Shown in pieces: positions 7,720-15,378 of a DNA stretch of 34,586 nt. The stretch is from a virus. A program made the translations under genes and the position numbers. Position 1 is the first letter of the stretch; each line of letters starts with the position of its first letter. Below the pieces are notes generated by a model. The model worked only from the letters and a program-made list of their open reading frames with translations, searched no databases and was not told where the DNA came from. The stretch spans positions 1 through 34,586 of the IMG/VR virus record IMGVR_UViG_3300027983_000051; one strand, 5' to 3'.

Positions 7720-8925
7720 TTAACCTCTCACTGCTAGTACGCTTATGAATTCCCGTGGCTCGAAGTCCCCCCCAATGACTGCTGTCAGCAATCCTGGCTT
7801 TGACTCCATGCCGCTACGGTCTCGGTACCATTCGCTTCCGGGGTCTGTTGTGGGACACTGTAGCCACAATCTTTGGCTAATGTCCATACTCCTAAAGTTG
7901 TGAAAGTGTCCTGAGATCCAAAGATCAGCCGTACCTAGGGCCGTCTGCCCCGCTGCGTGACCGGACAAAAACTTCATAATGTTATTCTGACTAGCTTGGT
8001 GTCCGTGGAATAGACCCAACATTGTGCCAGCAACGTCCACGGTTAGCGTCTGATGCCCGCTGGATGGGTACCTGAACTCGACATGTGCAAGTGCAGGGTT
8101 CTCTGCGCAGATATCTTGCACTGCAGACGCAATCTCTACGTTCCACCCATCAGCTGGGTCGGCAGCAACTTGACGAGTTACCTCATCATGGTTACCGTTG
8201 ATCACAGGAACAATCATGCTCTCCGTGAGTGGTGCAAAGGCTTTAATCTGTGCTAAAAGCAATCTACGGGCAACCCTGGTCTGCTCTGTGAGCCCTAGAT
8301 CTGATGCAGCAAGCCCTTGAAGTCTTCCGTGCTGGCTAGTGTTACCCTCAACATGGTCTCCTGGTAGGGCAAGACATATGGTTCCTAGTGATAGCCCCAT
8401 TCGCTTATACGCTTCAAACTTATGTACAGCACTCTCAGTTAATTGCAGTAGTCGTCCTATAGACTGCTCTGTCCCCTGACCGTTAGCTTTCTTACCGATC
8501 TGCTGGTCGCTAGGGGCAACCAAGAAAGCACCAGTCCCTGTTGACTTTTTAATTCCTTTGGCCGGACGCCACTTTTTAATCTCATCCATTAGAGATTCAA
8601 CATCAAAGCTGTCTTCTGCAACCTGACCGGTTGGAAGTAGATTTACCCGAAGTGACTCTAGATAGTCCCCATCATATTTTTGCCACTTACCTCTTCGCAT
8701 CGATGAGACCACCCAATCGCGGGGGTCTAGACCGAACTCAGCTAAGACGCTAGTTGCATCTGCTGTCTGCTCGCCTTCCGGGCGTGGAGAGGATATTACA
8801 AATCCGCCTTTTACTGAGTCAAGGTCCATGCGAGAACGCCAATCCTCAGGGGTGCCAATCTTTTTAGAATCTGACCCACTGCGGCCAGGTGAACGAAGCT
8901 CTTCTAGTTTCTTTGCCAAATCCAT
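7720..8925 (-). CDS. Calcineurin-like metallophosphoesterase
   Basis: The metal-ligand signatures appear in order: D130 in APSDQQIG, GD170-H in LALPGDHVEGN, N225-H226-D in VINGNHDEV, the H287-G-H289 segment, and G-H320-F-H322 in WISGHFHNF. This is the di-metal phosphoesterase fold of Mre11/SbcD nucleases and related enzymes. About 110 N-terminal residues precede the catalytic core and contain no recognised motif. In a phage replication region a nuclease or nucleotide phosphatase role is plausible, but the substrate is not determined. The start codon overlaps the stop of the upstream gene (TAATG), so the pair is co-translated. Confidence 0.88.
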   Translation of the reverse strand: MDLAKKLEELRSPGRSGSDSKKIGTPEDWRSRMDLDSVKGGFVISSPRPEGEQTADATSVLAEFGLDPRDWVVSSMRRGKWQKYDGDYLESLRVNLLPTGQVAEDSFDVESLMDEIKKWRPAKGIKKSTGTGAFLVAPSDQQIGKKANGQGTEQSIGRLLQLTESAVHKFEAYKRMGLSLGTICLALPGDHVEGNTSQHGRLQGLAASDLGLTEQTRVARRLLLAQIKAFAPLTESMIVPVINGNHDEVTRQVAADPADGWNVEIASAVQDICAENPALAHVEFRYPSSGHQTLTVDVAGTMLGLFHGHQASQNNIMKFLSGHAAGQTALGTADLWISGHFHNFRSMDISQRLWLQCPTTDPGSEWYRDRSGMESKPGLLTAVIGGDFEPREFISVLAVRG

Positions 8926-9200
8926 TATGCTCCCGTTATCACCCTATAGCAAGAACAGTCTCTACGCCTATGGCGATCAACTGCGCTTGAACTTACATCA
9001 TATCCTTCTTCTCGAAGAGCGTATGCGAGTCGTGTGTTCGGCACATAACCTTCGGCTGACGGACTAGAGTTTATAACTGAAATAACGGCGTCTACGTCTG
9101 CTTCAGTTAGCTTTGGGTCTTGTAGGACTGATATCAGCTTACACATGAGGGTTTTCTTATATGATGTCTTAGCATTCGTTATTCGATCTACTAGAGCCAT
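8925..9200 (-). CDS. Small basic protein, possible helix-turn-helix DNA-binding
   Basis: A 91-residue protein with an excellent ribosome site (AAGGAGAG before ATG). The C-terminal third reads NTRLAYALREEGYDVSSSAV followed by DRHRRRDCSC, which looks like a recognition helix pair of a small helix-turn-helix domain. The family is not recognised with confidence. It is translationally coupled to the metallophosphoesterase and could guide or regulate it; that is inference. Confidence 0.65.
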   Translation of the reverse strand: MALVDRITNAKTSYKKTLMCKLISVLQDPKLTEADVDAVISVINSSPSAEGYVPNTRLAYALREEGYDVSSSAVDRHRRRDCSCYRVITGA

Positions 9201-9370
9201 AATCTCTCCTTAAGTACGGGTCAAGACTATGCTACTACATCGTTGGGGTTTTTGCTACTCTTTAATAGATATTTATTTGTGCTTGCTTTCGCATTCCCGC
9301 GCTAGCGATGGAACAACGTGATGCTTTACACAAATTGAGCAAACATACAGGTTTGAATTAGCCAATATTT

Positions 9371-9408
9371 AGTTACCTCGGATATCTAGGGAGCTTCCCT
9401 TAGTAACT
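9371..9408 (-). terminator. Nested inverted repeat just after the GT-A gene
   Basis: An outer perfect 6-bp arm pair (AGTTAC at 9371-9376, GTAACT at 9403-9408) encloses an inner stem around GGGA-GCT-TCCC (9389-9399). It lies immediately beyond the stop codon at 9418. No T-run follows on the minus strand, so it may be a factor-dependent or mRNA-end hairpin. The rest of the gap 9201-9417 shows no gene. Confidence 0.35.
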
Positions 9409-9417
9409 ATTTTCTCA

Positions 9418-10236
9418 CTATTTAGAAGGTTCTTCTTCTTCCGCTTCTGTAGATTTAATTTCTACTTGAGCTGCTTCTTGCCTCTTTATTAGTTCTTTTC
9501 TAACCTCTTCAATCTGTATTGAAGCGACAAGGGTCCCATTAAAACTGTAGTCACCCGAGTGAGTTATCCTCACCCAGGGGGCTGCCCAGATATCATGACC
9601 AGCACTTTGCCACATCCTACAAAAGGTGTAGTCTTCGGAGAGTAGGATACCGTTCTCATCAATTTTAGTAGTGAAAAACTCAGTAATTCTTTCGCCGATC
9701 TCTATGCCTGTACTACCTATAGAGTTATTAATATAGCTAGGTAGCCCTACTCTGAGCTCCTCTAGAACAGAACGTTTAATAGCAAGCATCCCTGTCCCTA
9801 TGTCTTTTACCTTAAAAGGCTCCTCGCTATCAAAGTCTATAGCTGTGTCTGGGAACATATTAGATGCAAAATACCCAGAATAGAGAGATAGGTCTTGGAA
9901 CCCAGCTAGTGCGGCAAGCCTAACGTTTTCCCAGTTAATGCCCTTCATGGGGTATATTGCACCGATTACATCTTTATTGGACTCAATCATTTTTATAATG
10001 TCCTCCGATTGAAACCCGTGATCAGCATCAATAAAAACTAGCACATCAAAATCTGTTTTCAGAAACTTATGTGCCAGTGTGTTTCTAGCTCTTGTTATTA
10101 GACTTTCGTTACCTATAGTTGTAGTTCCTACTGTATGGCCAGCCTGGGCTAGCGCTGAGACTAGGTTCTGCAAGCTTACGGTGTAATTACTTTTAGCTAG
10201 ACCACCATACATTGGTGTGGCGATGTAAATTTTCAC
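9418..10236 (-). CDS. GT-A-fold glycosyltransferase-like protein
   Basis: I set the start at GTG 10236 because AGGAGA stands 4-5 bases before it; the longer reading from 10287 would overlap the PrimPol gene by 35 bases and has no ribosome site. The product is about 272 residues. It begins KIYIATPMYGGL, has RARNTLAHKFL at about 49-59, and carries the DxD-like motif D70-A-D72 in VFIDADHGF, hallmarks of a nucleotide-sugar-binding GT-A fold seen in many phage genomes. The C-terminus is a charged Glu/Lys tail. Donor and acceptor are unknown. It lies just downstream of the PrimPol gene in the same transcription direction. Confidence 0.75.
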   Translation of the reverse strand: MKIYIATPMYGGLAKSNYTVSLQNLVSALAQAGHTVGTTTIGNESLITRARNTLAHKFLKTDFDVLVFIDADHGFQSEDIIKMIESNKDVIGAIYPMKGINWENVRLAALAGFQDLSLYSGYFASNMFPDTAIDFDSEEPFKVKDIGTGMLAIKRSVLEELRVGLPSYINNSIGSTGIEIGERITEFFTTKIDENGILLSEDYTFCRMWQSAGHDIWAAPWVRITHSGDYSFNGTLVASIQIEEVRKELIKRQEAAQVEIKSTEAEEEEPSK

Positions 10237-10252
10237 TTGCTCTCCTTTTTCT

Positions 10253-12946
10253 CTAGAATGGCCCTGCCGAATATCTTGCATGAGCACTGAAGTCTACCAC
10301 GGCAGCCGAGGGAACAGGCCTGGGAGTCATTTGATATCCCTTAATAGTTGCTCGATTTCCTACTCCTATTATGTCAACTCCTCTGTCTGATAATTTTCTT
10401 TGGAACCCTATTTGTGTCAAATTTTTCTCATCGCGGGCTGCACTCCAACCCTTGTATACTTGAAATAAGGAAGATAAATTAGTTGAAGCACCTTCTACAA
10501 CAAAGGCCTCCTCCTCTAAAAATGCACCAATCCTATCTTCATTCTTTTTGTAGATATCGTGAGCTTCTTGGACAACCGAGCACCACCCAAGCGGATCTTT
10601 TAAGCTTGAATTTAGATACTTAACCGCACCCTGGACTGCCCATGCCAAGACTGCTGGAAGTGCGCCTTCTGGGTCGGCCAAATACTCTTTTAGGCTAGGG
10701 TCCGGTACTTCTGGCTTGTTTGTCAGAGGGATAGGTCGCATACGACGCCACATAGCGTCATCTGTAATAATAGGACGGTGGTTTGTAGAAATCCACAGCT
10801 TGCCGTGCGATGTGAACTGAATTGGCTTCTCCCCAGGAGAACGTCCCTGCAGGGTACCGGAACCAGTTAACTTCTTAACTTGATTCTCTTTAATGCGACC
10901 ATTCTCTGGAAGCTCATCTACCCAAATCATACGGCGACCACGTAATTCTGCCATGTGGTACTCGTCGGTACTATTCATACGATCACCAGCTGCAAGAACA
11001 TTTGAATCCAGAGCCCAAGCATATTCCGATTTTCCTAGTGCTTCATATATGGTCTCAACAAAAGTATTCTTACCGGACCCCGGTGGACCATATATTAGGA
11101 ACATGATGTCTTGATTATTTAACCCGGTAAGTGTATAACCGACAGCGCGTTGTAGCCACTCTTGGAGCTCTTTATCCCCCCTGGTAGCCTCCTCTAAGAA
11201 CTTAGTCCAACGAACGTTAGTCATGCCTGGTACGTAGGATATCGGAGATCTTCTAGTTATGTGAAGGTCCGGTCTACCACTTATCAGTTCTCCGGTTTTT
11301 AGATCCACTACGCCATTAGCTACACCCAATAAGGTTGGACTGCTGTCCCACTGTGAGAGCTCTACCTGAATACGATCATCCGAGTTAGCCTGCTCTATAA
11401 GAGAAACAATTCTGCTGTTTGACTTAGCTTGGTTTGCCCATTTAACTATTTCGCCAGCTCTTGTATCATCAGTTGGGTAATTTACAACCTCACTGGCGCA
11501 AACCGTAGACACCATTTTAGATACTTCTCGTATAGCTAGTTTCTGTGCGTCAGGCTTCCAATAATTACCATCCCAAAGAAACCAGCCTACGTTAGGAGTA
11601 TATCTAATAGTAGATCCGAATGCGTCTACTAGCCTCCTACCATTACCAACATCACTAAGACTTCTATAGCCATGTCGTCCTCCAGCTTCTGCACTAAGGG
11701 CGTCTACATCTTTAGGAAGATTTAAGTTACCACCAAGGGCTACATCTTTGAGCCCCTTCCCTTCCGCTGCATATGATGCCATCTGGTCACCTATGTTATT
11801 TGCAATAGGAATATGTATCCCATCAACGGTACCTAGTGGTGCAAGATAAGTTCCAGTGTCACTCTCATAGCCAAAAGCTTTGGCAGCAGTAGTTGTAGTT
11901 AAAAACTGAGTTTGTAGATTTGCCCCTATCTGCATGCCCTGATCTTTTACCCAATCTGAAATTCCCTCCCAGTACAAGTTCATCTTAGGATTCTCTGCAA
12001 CCCAATCGAGAGCTCGCCGAGTGTGCATTAGAACAGAATTAGGCCCTTCAACTTCCATCGGAGGCCTGACCATCTCGGCGTTGAACCGGAGCATTAGGGA
12101 CTCTACAGCTAGTCTTCCCTCTAAATTAGTGCCATACTTATTTGCTAAGGCGCAAGCCAAAGAGTATAGTCCAATTGCTCTATTGCCCTCGGCGATACCC
12201 TCTTCAAGGATTTTAGCGATGTCCACCCGACCATCCCCTAGAGTCAAGTCAGATAGGAAGTCCCAGTCGCCTGCACTGTAACTGGTACCGGTTGGGCCCT
12301 TACGAGCAGACCTGGACCGGATAATTGCCAGCAGCTCCTCAGGAGCTTGTGCAACTTCCATCTTCCAGGGTTCGTGCCCCTCTTTCCATTCATACGTAAC
12401 CCCAGAATGGTGCCTTGAAGGGGAAATTAGCACATAACCATTGTGCTTAATGTCAATACCACCAAGCCCTTGAGAATTAAAGTTACCTATAAACTTCTCG
12501 TCTGCACCACATTTATAGATCATGTGCCTACCACGAACGTGCTCACCGGTCTCTGTACTGTAGTAGACCCCAGTTATAGCTTCTACTGTAGGGGGTAGGC
12601 CATCTTTAGCCATCTCCTTTAGTTTCTCAAAGGACTCGTCACCGCCATGCCGAGGGTCAATGTCAATTACAAAGTAACCTGACTCTTTGGCAAGCAGGGC
12701 TATGTTGTAGTTAGGGTCACCTGCCCACCACTTATCTAGCTGTAAAACATCAGTAGTTGCGTCTTTTTGCCCGTTAGGGGTCGCTGGATGCTTAGCAATT
12801 TCTTTACTGTCCTTATGGACTCTGCCGCAGGTGCACTTGCCAGCTCCGTCTATACCGTGTACTGGGAATACCTGCCAGTTTAAGGTCTGAGCGTAATATT
12901 TGGCTGCAGGCCCAAGTCGGCCGTCAGCTGAGGTCCAGTCTCCCAC
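10253..12946 (-). CDS. PrimPol primase-polymerase fused to D5-like SF3 helicase
   Basis: This 897-residue replication protein has two halves. The N-terminal half is an archaeo-eukaryotic primase/polymerase: VFPVHGI at about 26-32, a C38-x-C40...H44 knuckle, HPATPNGQKDATTD, and catalytic D95-x-D97 in YFVIDIDPRHGG. The C-terminal half is a superfamily 3 helicase: Walker A GPPGSGKN near residue 622, Walker B MIWVDELPE near 675, and WISTNHRP at motif C, with the D5_N region before it. Such proteins synthesise primers and unwind the phage origin as a hexamer. The start is GTG 12946, reached through a short leader frame. Length and domain order are typical of phage PrimPol-helicases. Confidence 0.93.
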   Translation of the reverse strand: MGDWTSADGRLGPAAKYYAQTLNWQVFPVHGIDGAGKCTCGRVHKDSKEIAKHPATPNGQKDATTDVLQLDKWWAGDPNYNIALLAKESGYFVIDIDPRHGGDESFEKLKEMAKDGLPPTVEAITGVYYSTETGEHVRGRHMIYKCGADEKFIGNFNSQGLGGIDIKHNGYVLISPSRHHSGVTYEWKEGHEPWKMEVAQAPEELLAIIRSRSARKGPTGTSYSAGDWDFLSDLTLGDGRVDIAKILEEGIAEGNRAIGLYSLACALANKYGTNLEGRLAVESLMLRFNAEMVRPPMEVEGPNSVLMHTRRALDWVAENPKMNLYWEGISDWVKDQGMQIGANLQTQFLTTTTAAKAFGYESDTGTYLAPLGTVDGIHIPIANNIGDQMASYAAEGKGLKDVALGGNLNLPKDVDALSAEAGGRHGYRSLSDVGNGRRLVDAFGSTIRYTPNVGWFLWDGNYWKPDAQKLAIREVSKMVSTVCASEVVNYPTDDTRAGEIVKWANQAKSNSRIVSLIEQANSDDRIQVELSQWDSSPTLLGVANGVVDLKTGELISGRPDLHITRRSPISYVPGMTNVRWTKFLEEATRGDKELQEWLQRAVGYTLTGLNNQDIMFLIYGPPGSGKNTFVETIYEALGKSEYAWALDSNVLAAGDRMNSTDEYHMAELRGRRMIWVDELPENGRIKENQVKKLTGSGTLQGRSPGEKPIQFTSHGKLWISTNHRPIITDDAMWRRMRPIPLTNKPEVPDPSLKEYLADPEGALPAVLAWAVQGAVKYLNSSLKDPLGWCSVVQEAHDIYKKNEDRIGAFLEEEAFVVEGASTNLSSLFQVYKGWSAARDEKNLTQIGFQRKLSDRGVDIIGVGNRATIKGYQMTPRPVPSAAVVDFSAHARYSAGPF

Positions 12947-12981
12947 TAGTTTACCGATCTTCTGTAGTCGCGAATAGTCAT
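12946..12981 (-). CDS. Possible 11-codon leader peptide coupled to the PrimPol start
   Basis: An ATG at 12981 has a GGAGAA ribosome site, whereas the PrimPol GTG has none. The 11-codon frame ends in TAG whose last base is the first base of that GTG (TAGTG). This arrangement would let ribosomes reach the PrimPol start by termination-reinitiation. Whether the peptide matters in itself is unknown. Confidence 0.4.
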   Translation of the reverse strand: MTIRDYRRSVN

Positions 12982-13003
12982 TATTTCTCCAAAATCTGTC
13001 ATC

Positions 13004-13031
13004 AGCTTACACCTTTTAAGTGCGTTTGCAA
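13004..13031 (-). promoter_or_regulatory. Candidate promoter and operator for the replication genes
   Basis: On the minus strand a TTGCAA (13031-13026) and a TAAGCT (13009-13004) are separated by 16 bases, a plausible -35/-10 pair that would start RNA about 15 bases before the leader ATG. An inverted repeat (GCGTTT at 13022-13027, AAACGC at 13036-13041) overlaps the -35 and could be an operator. The remainder of 12982-13169 holds no convincing gene. Confidence 0.35.
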
Positions 13032-13169
13032 AACAAAACGCAAAAAATGTTTTAAAAGATTGTAAGGAGTGACCAACTTAATGGCTAGACTCCCGAATCG
13101 GGGGGCCCTTAGTAGGGTAAAATAGGTAAAAGCAAACCTAATCGCTCTCCCTGGTAGGACTAATTATAT

Positions 13170-13529
13170 ATGAACAATGAACTCTTGATGGCTGTAACAG
13201 CATCAATTACTGCTTTTGGTGTCTTAATAGTAGCAATGCTTGCAATTTACCGGATTGCAAAACGTGTAGGAGACTCCTTAGGTGTAGATGCGAGCGGTAG
13301 GTCTATATCTGACCGCCTAGACCGGGTTGAGCATCAACTCTGGGAGAATGGCGGGAGCTCGCTAGCAGACCGTGTAAATAACATTGAGAAGCACGTTGTA
13401 AAAGTTTCTTCGCAGTTAGATATTATTCGTGACCTGACTATTGGCCTCCAAAAAGCTCAGACTAGAGAGATGAGAATAGTTGAGAGTCTAGAGACTCCCG
13501 TGACTCGCAGTAAGAAAAAATCTAGCTAG
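13170..13529 (+). CDS. Small single-span membrane protein with coiled coil
   Basis: Residues 5-27 are a clear hydrophobic span (MAVTASITAFGVLIVAMLAI), followed by a basic stop-transfer (RIAKR). Residues 45-100 are heptad-like with hydrophobic spacing and suggest a coiled coil; the tail is basic (RSKKKSS). This layout is common in short actinophage membrane proteins, some grouped as DUF2746, and in holin-associated proteins. No lysin is visible nearby, so a lysis role is only a possibility. Its ribosome site is weak (GGTAGGA). It is the only plus-strand gene in this part and its end overlaps the convergent gene at 13522 by 8 bases. Confidence 0.7.
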   Translation: MNNELLMAVTASITAFGVLIVAMLAIYRIAKRVGDSLGVDASGRSISDRLDRVEHQLWENGGSSLADRVNNIEKHVVKVSSQLDIIRDLTIGLQKAQTREMRIVESLETPVTRSKKKSS

Positions 13530-15357
13530 TAAAACTAGTTATCCAACTGCTAATACTTCTTACCTGTACGGTGCCTTCAACCCAGCCGCCAGCAGTTCTG
13601 ACATTTACTGTACCATCAACCCAAGATGAGCCGTTCCAAACTTTTACGTAACCTCCGGCTGCTTCAACTGACAGTGTCATAAACGCCGTATCAATAAAAT
13701 CTCCAGTACCATTTGTAGCACGTAATTTAAACGTGTATGTTCCCGGGGTGGCTACCGACCCAGTAATTGTACCGGTAGTGGAGTTAATAGTTAATCCCGT
13801 AGGGAGGGGCAGCCCAGGGGTTGACGTGTACGTCACTGATGCTGCACCCGCTGCGACTGAGACTTGGTCTGAAAAAGCTTCATCCTGAACTACGATACTG
13901 GACGCTAAAACTTGATCGGACCAGCTTAAAAAAGCATCCAATATTCCTATTGAGTAATTCTCGGTTGTTGCGGCCTCATTATAGGAGTTTCTTGGGGTTA
14001 GGCTAAAGGATACAGTGCCAAAATTATTAGGGGTACCTGATAACGTAGATGTGGCAAAGCCGTTTTCGTTAGTAAAAGAGTCAAAAGTTAGTCCGATACC
14101 TCCTAGATTTACAGCACTCCAGTTGTGAACAAAACTGGTGGAGACGGTGCTGCTGTAGAATTGACCAACTCGAGCACTATTAGTGAGGGATGTATCAGAC
14201 CAGACGGGCAACCGCGGTGAGACCGATATAGAAAAGTACCCGGTAGACCCTGACTCATTGGCAGAGTTTCTAGGTGTTGCATTAAAACTATAATTACCGG
14301 CAGCTGAGGGGGATCCTGAAAACGTGACGATCTCAGAACTTGTACCAGAAGTATTTATCCCGGGCGGCAGTGATCCTCCTATACTCCAGCTAGTGGCACC
14401 TGAGGCGGAAATGTTAGAACTGTAATTAGTTCCCACCCTTCCGGTGGTGGTTATAGAAGTGTCTGCCCAAACAGGGAGGGCGGCTAGAACTGTAACATTG
14501 TACTGATAAGTATCAGTAGATCCACCAGGGCCGTTTGCCCTAATTTGGATTGTATAGTCTCCGGTTGGGCCTTGAACAGCACCCCCAAGATAGGCTGTAC
14601 CGCTCACAACGTTAAGGGATTGTCCTGGTAGCCCCGATATTAGTTGATAGCTAGTAGTATCACTAGCAAAAATGCTGTCAGACCAATTCTCCCCAATTCT
14701 AGCTGGGTCACCAATGTTTATACCATTGCTAAAGACAGGAGCAGGTGTGTTAATGGTCCAGCTAGCAGTCGCAGTTACGTCACTGTTGACAGTATAGTTC
14801 TGGCCAGCAGAGTATGCTGACCCGCCTATAGTCCAGTAGTCAAAAGTGTAACCGGATCGTGAGGATGACGGCAGAGATATTGTAGTGCCTTCACTCACGG
14901 TTTGAGAACTTGGGGTACTGCCTCCATCTGCGTCAAACGAGATAGTTCTATTAACTACGGTAACAACCTGAGCTACACTTACAGTTGCAGTAGCTGAGCC
15001 CAGCAAGCTGTGACTCGCGGAAATAGAAACGGTAGTGCTGCCATTTGCGGAAGGTATGTACCTGCTGAATCCGCTATATATGGGAAAGCTTTGACCTGCA
15101 GCATAGCTGAAGGAGAAGGTTAGGTTGCTGTCCCCGCCCGACGGTACCAAGGTGCCACTAGTGCTGTTTGCCCTACCGTTGGGCACGGAATACGAGCGTG
15201 GGGACCCACTACTGCTTGGGCTATTGTTTACTGTTTGCCACTTTACTAGATCGGCAGAGATGTCAATTCTAGTTCCGCCAGACACCGCGTAAGACTCGGT
15301 GAAGAGCTCTATTCTGTATTGCGGGCGTGAGCTGAAGTTTGCATTTGTCTGAACCAC
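13522..15357 (-). CDS. Virion surface protein with InlB-type and Ig-like (He_PIG) repeats
   Basis: The GTG start has an AGGTGA ribosome site. The 611-residue protein begins with a beta-rich domain. Residues about 137-200 match a Listeria-Bacteroides (InlB B) repeat (FDADGGSTPSSQTVSEGTTI then SGYTFDYWTIGG). After that come at least four Ig-like repeats of the putative-Ig/He_PIG sort, marked by PVWSDTSL or PVWADTSI at the start and GNYSFNATPRNS or TYTFKLRATNGTG at the end. The C-terminus has short repeats (VKVWNGSSWVDGTV, GGWVEGTV) common at the ends of phage fibre proteins. Likely role is decorating the particle or binding the cell surface. It is the last gene of the structural group. Confidence 0.8.
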   Translation of the reverse strand: MVQTNANFSSRPQYRIELFTESYAVSGGTRIDISADLVKWQTVNNSPSSSGSPRSYSVPNGRANSTSGTLVPSGGDSNLTFSFSYAAGQSFPIYSGFSRYIPSANGSTTVSISASHSLLGSATATVSVAQVVTVVNRTISFDADGGSTPSSQTVSEGTTISLPSSSRSGYTFDYWTIGGSAYSAGQNYTVNSDVTATASWTINTPAPVFSNGINIGDPARIGENWSDSIFASDTTSYQLISGLPGQSLNVVSGTAYLGGAVQGPTGDYTIQIRANGPGGSTDTYQYNVTVLAALPVWADTSITTTGRVGTNYSSNISASGATSWSIGGSLPPGINTSGTSSEIVTFSGSPSAAGNYSFNATPRNSANESGSTGYFSISVSPRLPVWSDTSLTNSARVGQFYSSTVSTSFVHNWSAVNLGGIGLTFDSFTNENGFATSTLSGTPNNFGTVSFSLTPRNSYNEAATTENYSIGILDAFLSWSDQVLASSIVVQDEAFSDQVSVAAGAASVTYTSTPGLPLPTGLTINSTTGTITGSVATPGTYTFKLRATNGTGDFIDTAFMTLSVEAAGGYVKVWNGSSWVDGTVNVRTAGGWVEGTVQVRSISSWITSFTS

Positions 15358-15378
15358 TTAAATCACCTCTACTTCTAG

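Noticed and set aside
10237-10287. Longer N-terminus for the GT-A-like gene from 10287
   Set aside because: It overlaps the PrimPol gene by 35 bases and lacks a ribosome site; the GTG at 10236 has one and gives the expected KIYIATP start.
13081-13125. A 14-codon frame with AAGGAG upstream in the divergent region
   Set aside because: The ribosome site is 11 bases away, the peptide (MARLPNRGALSRVK) has no support, and it lies in a region better explained as control sequence.
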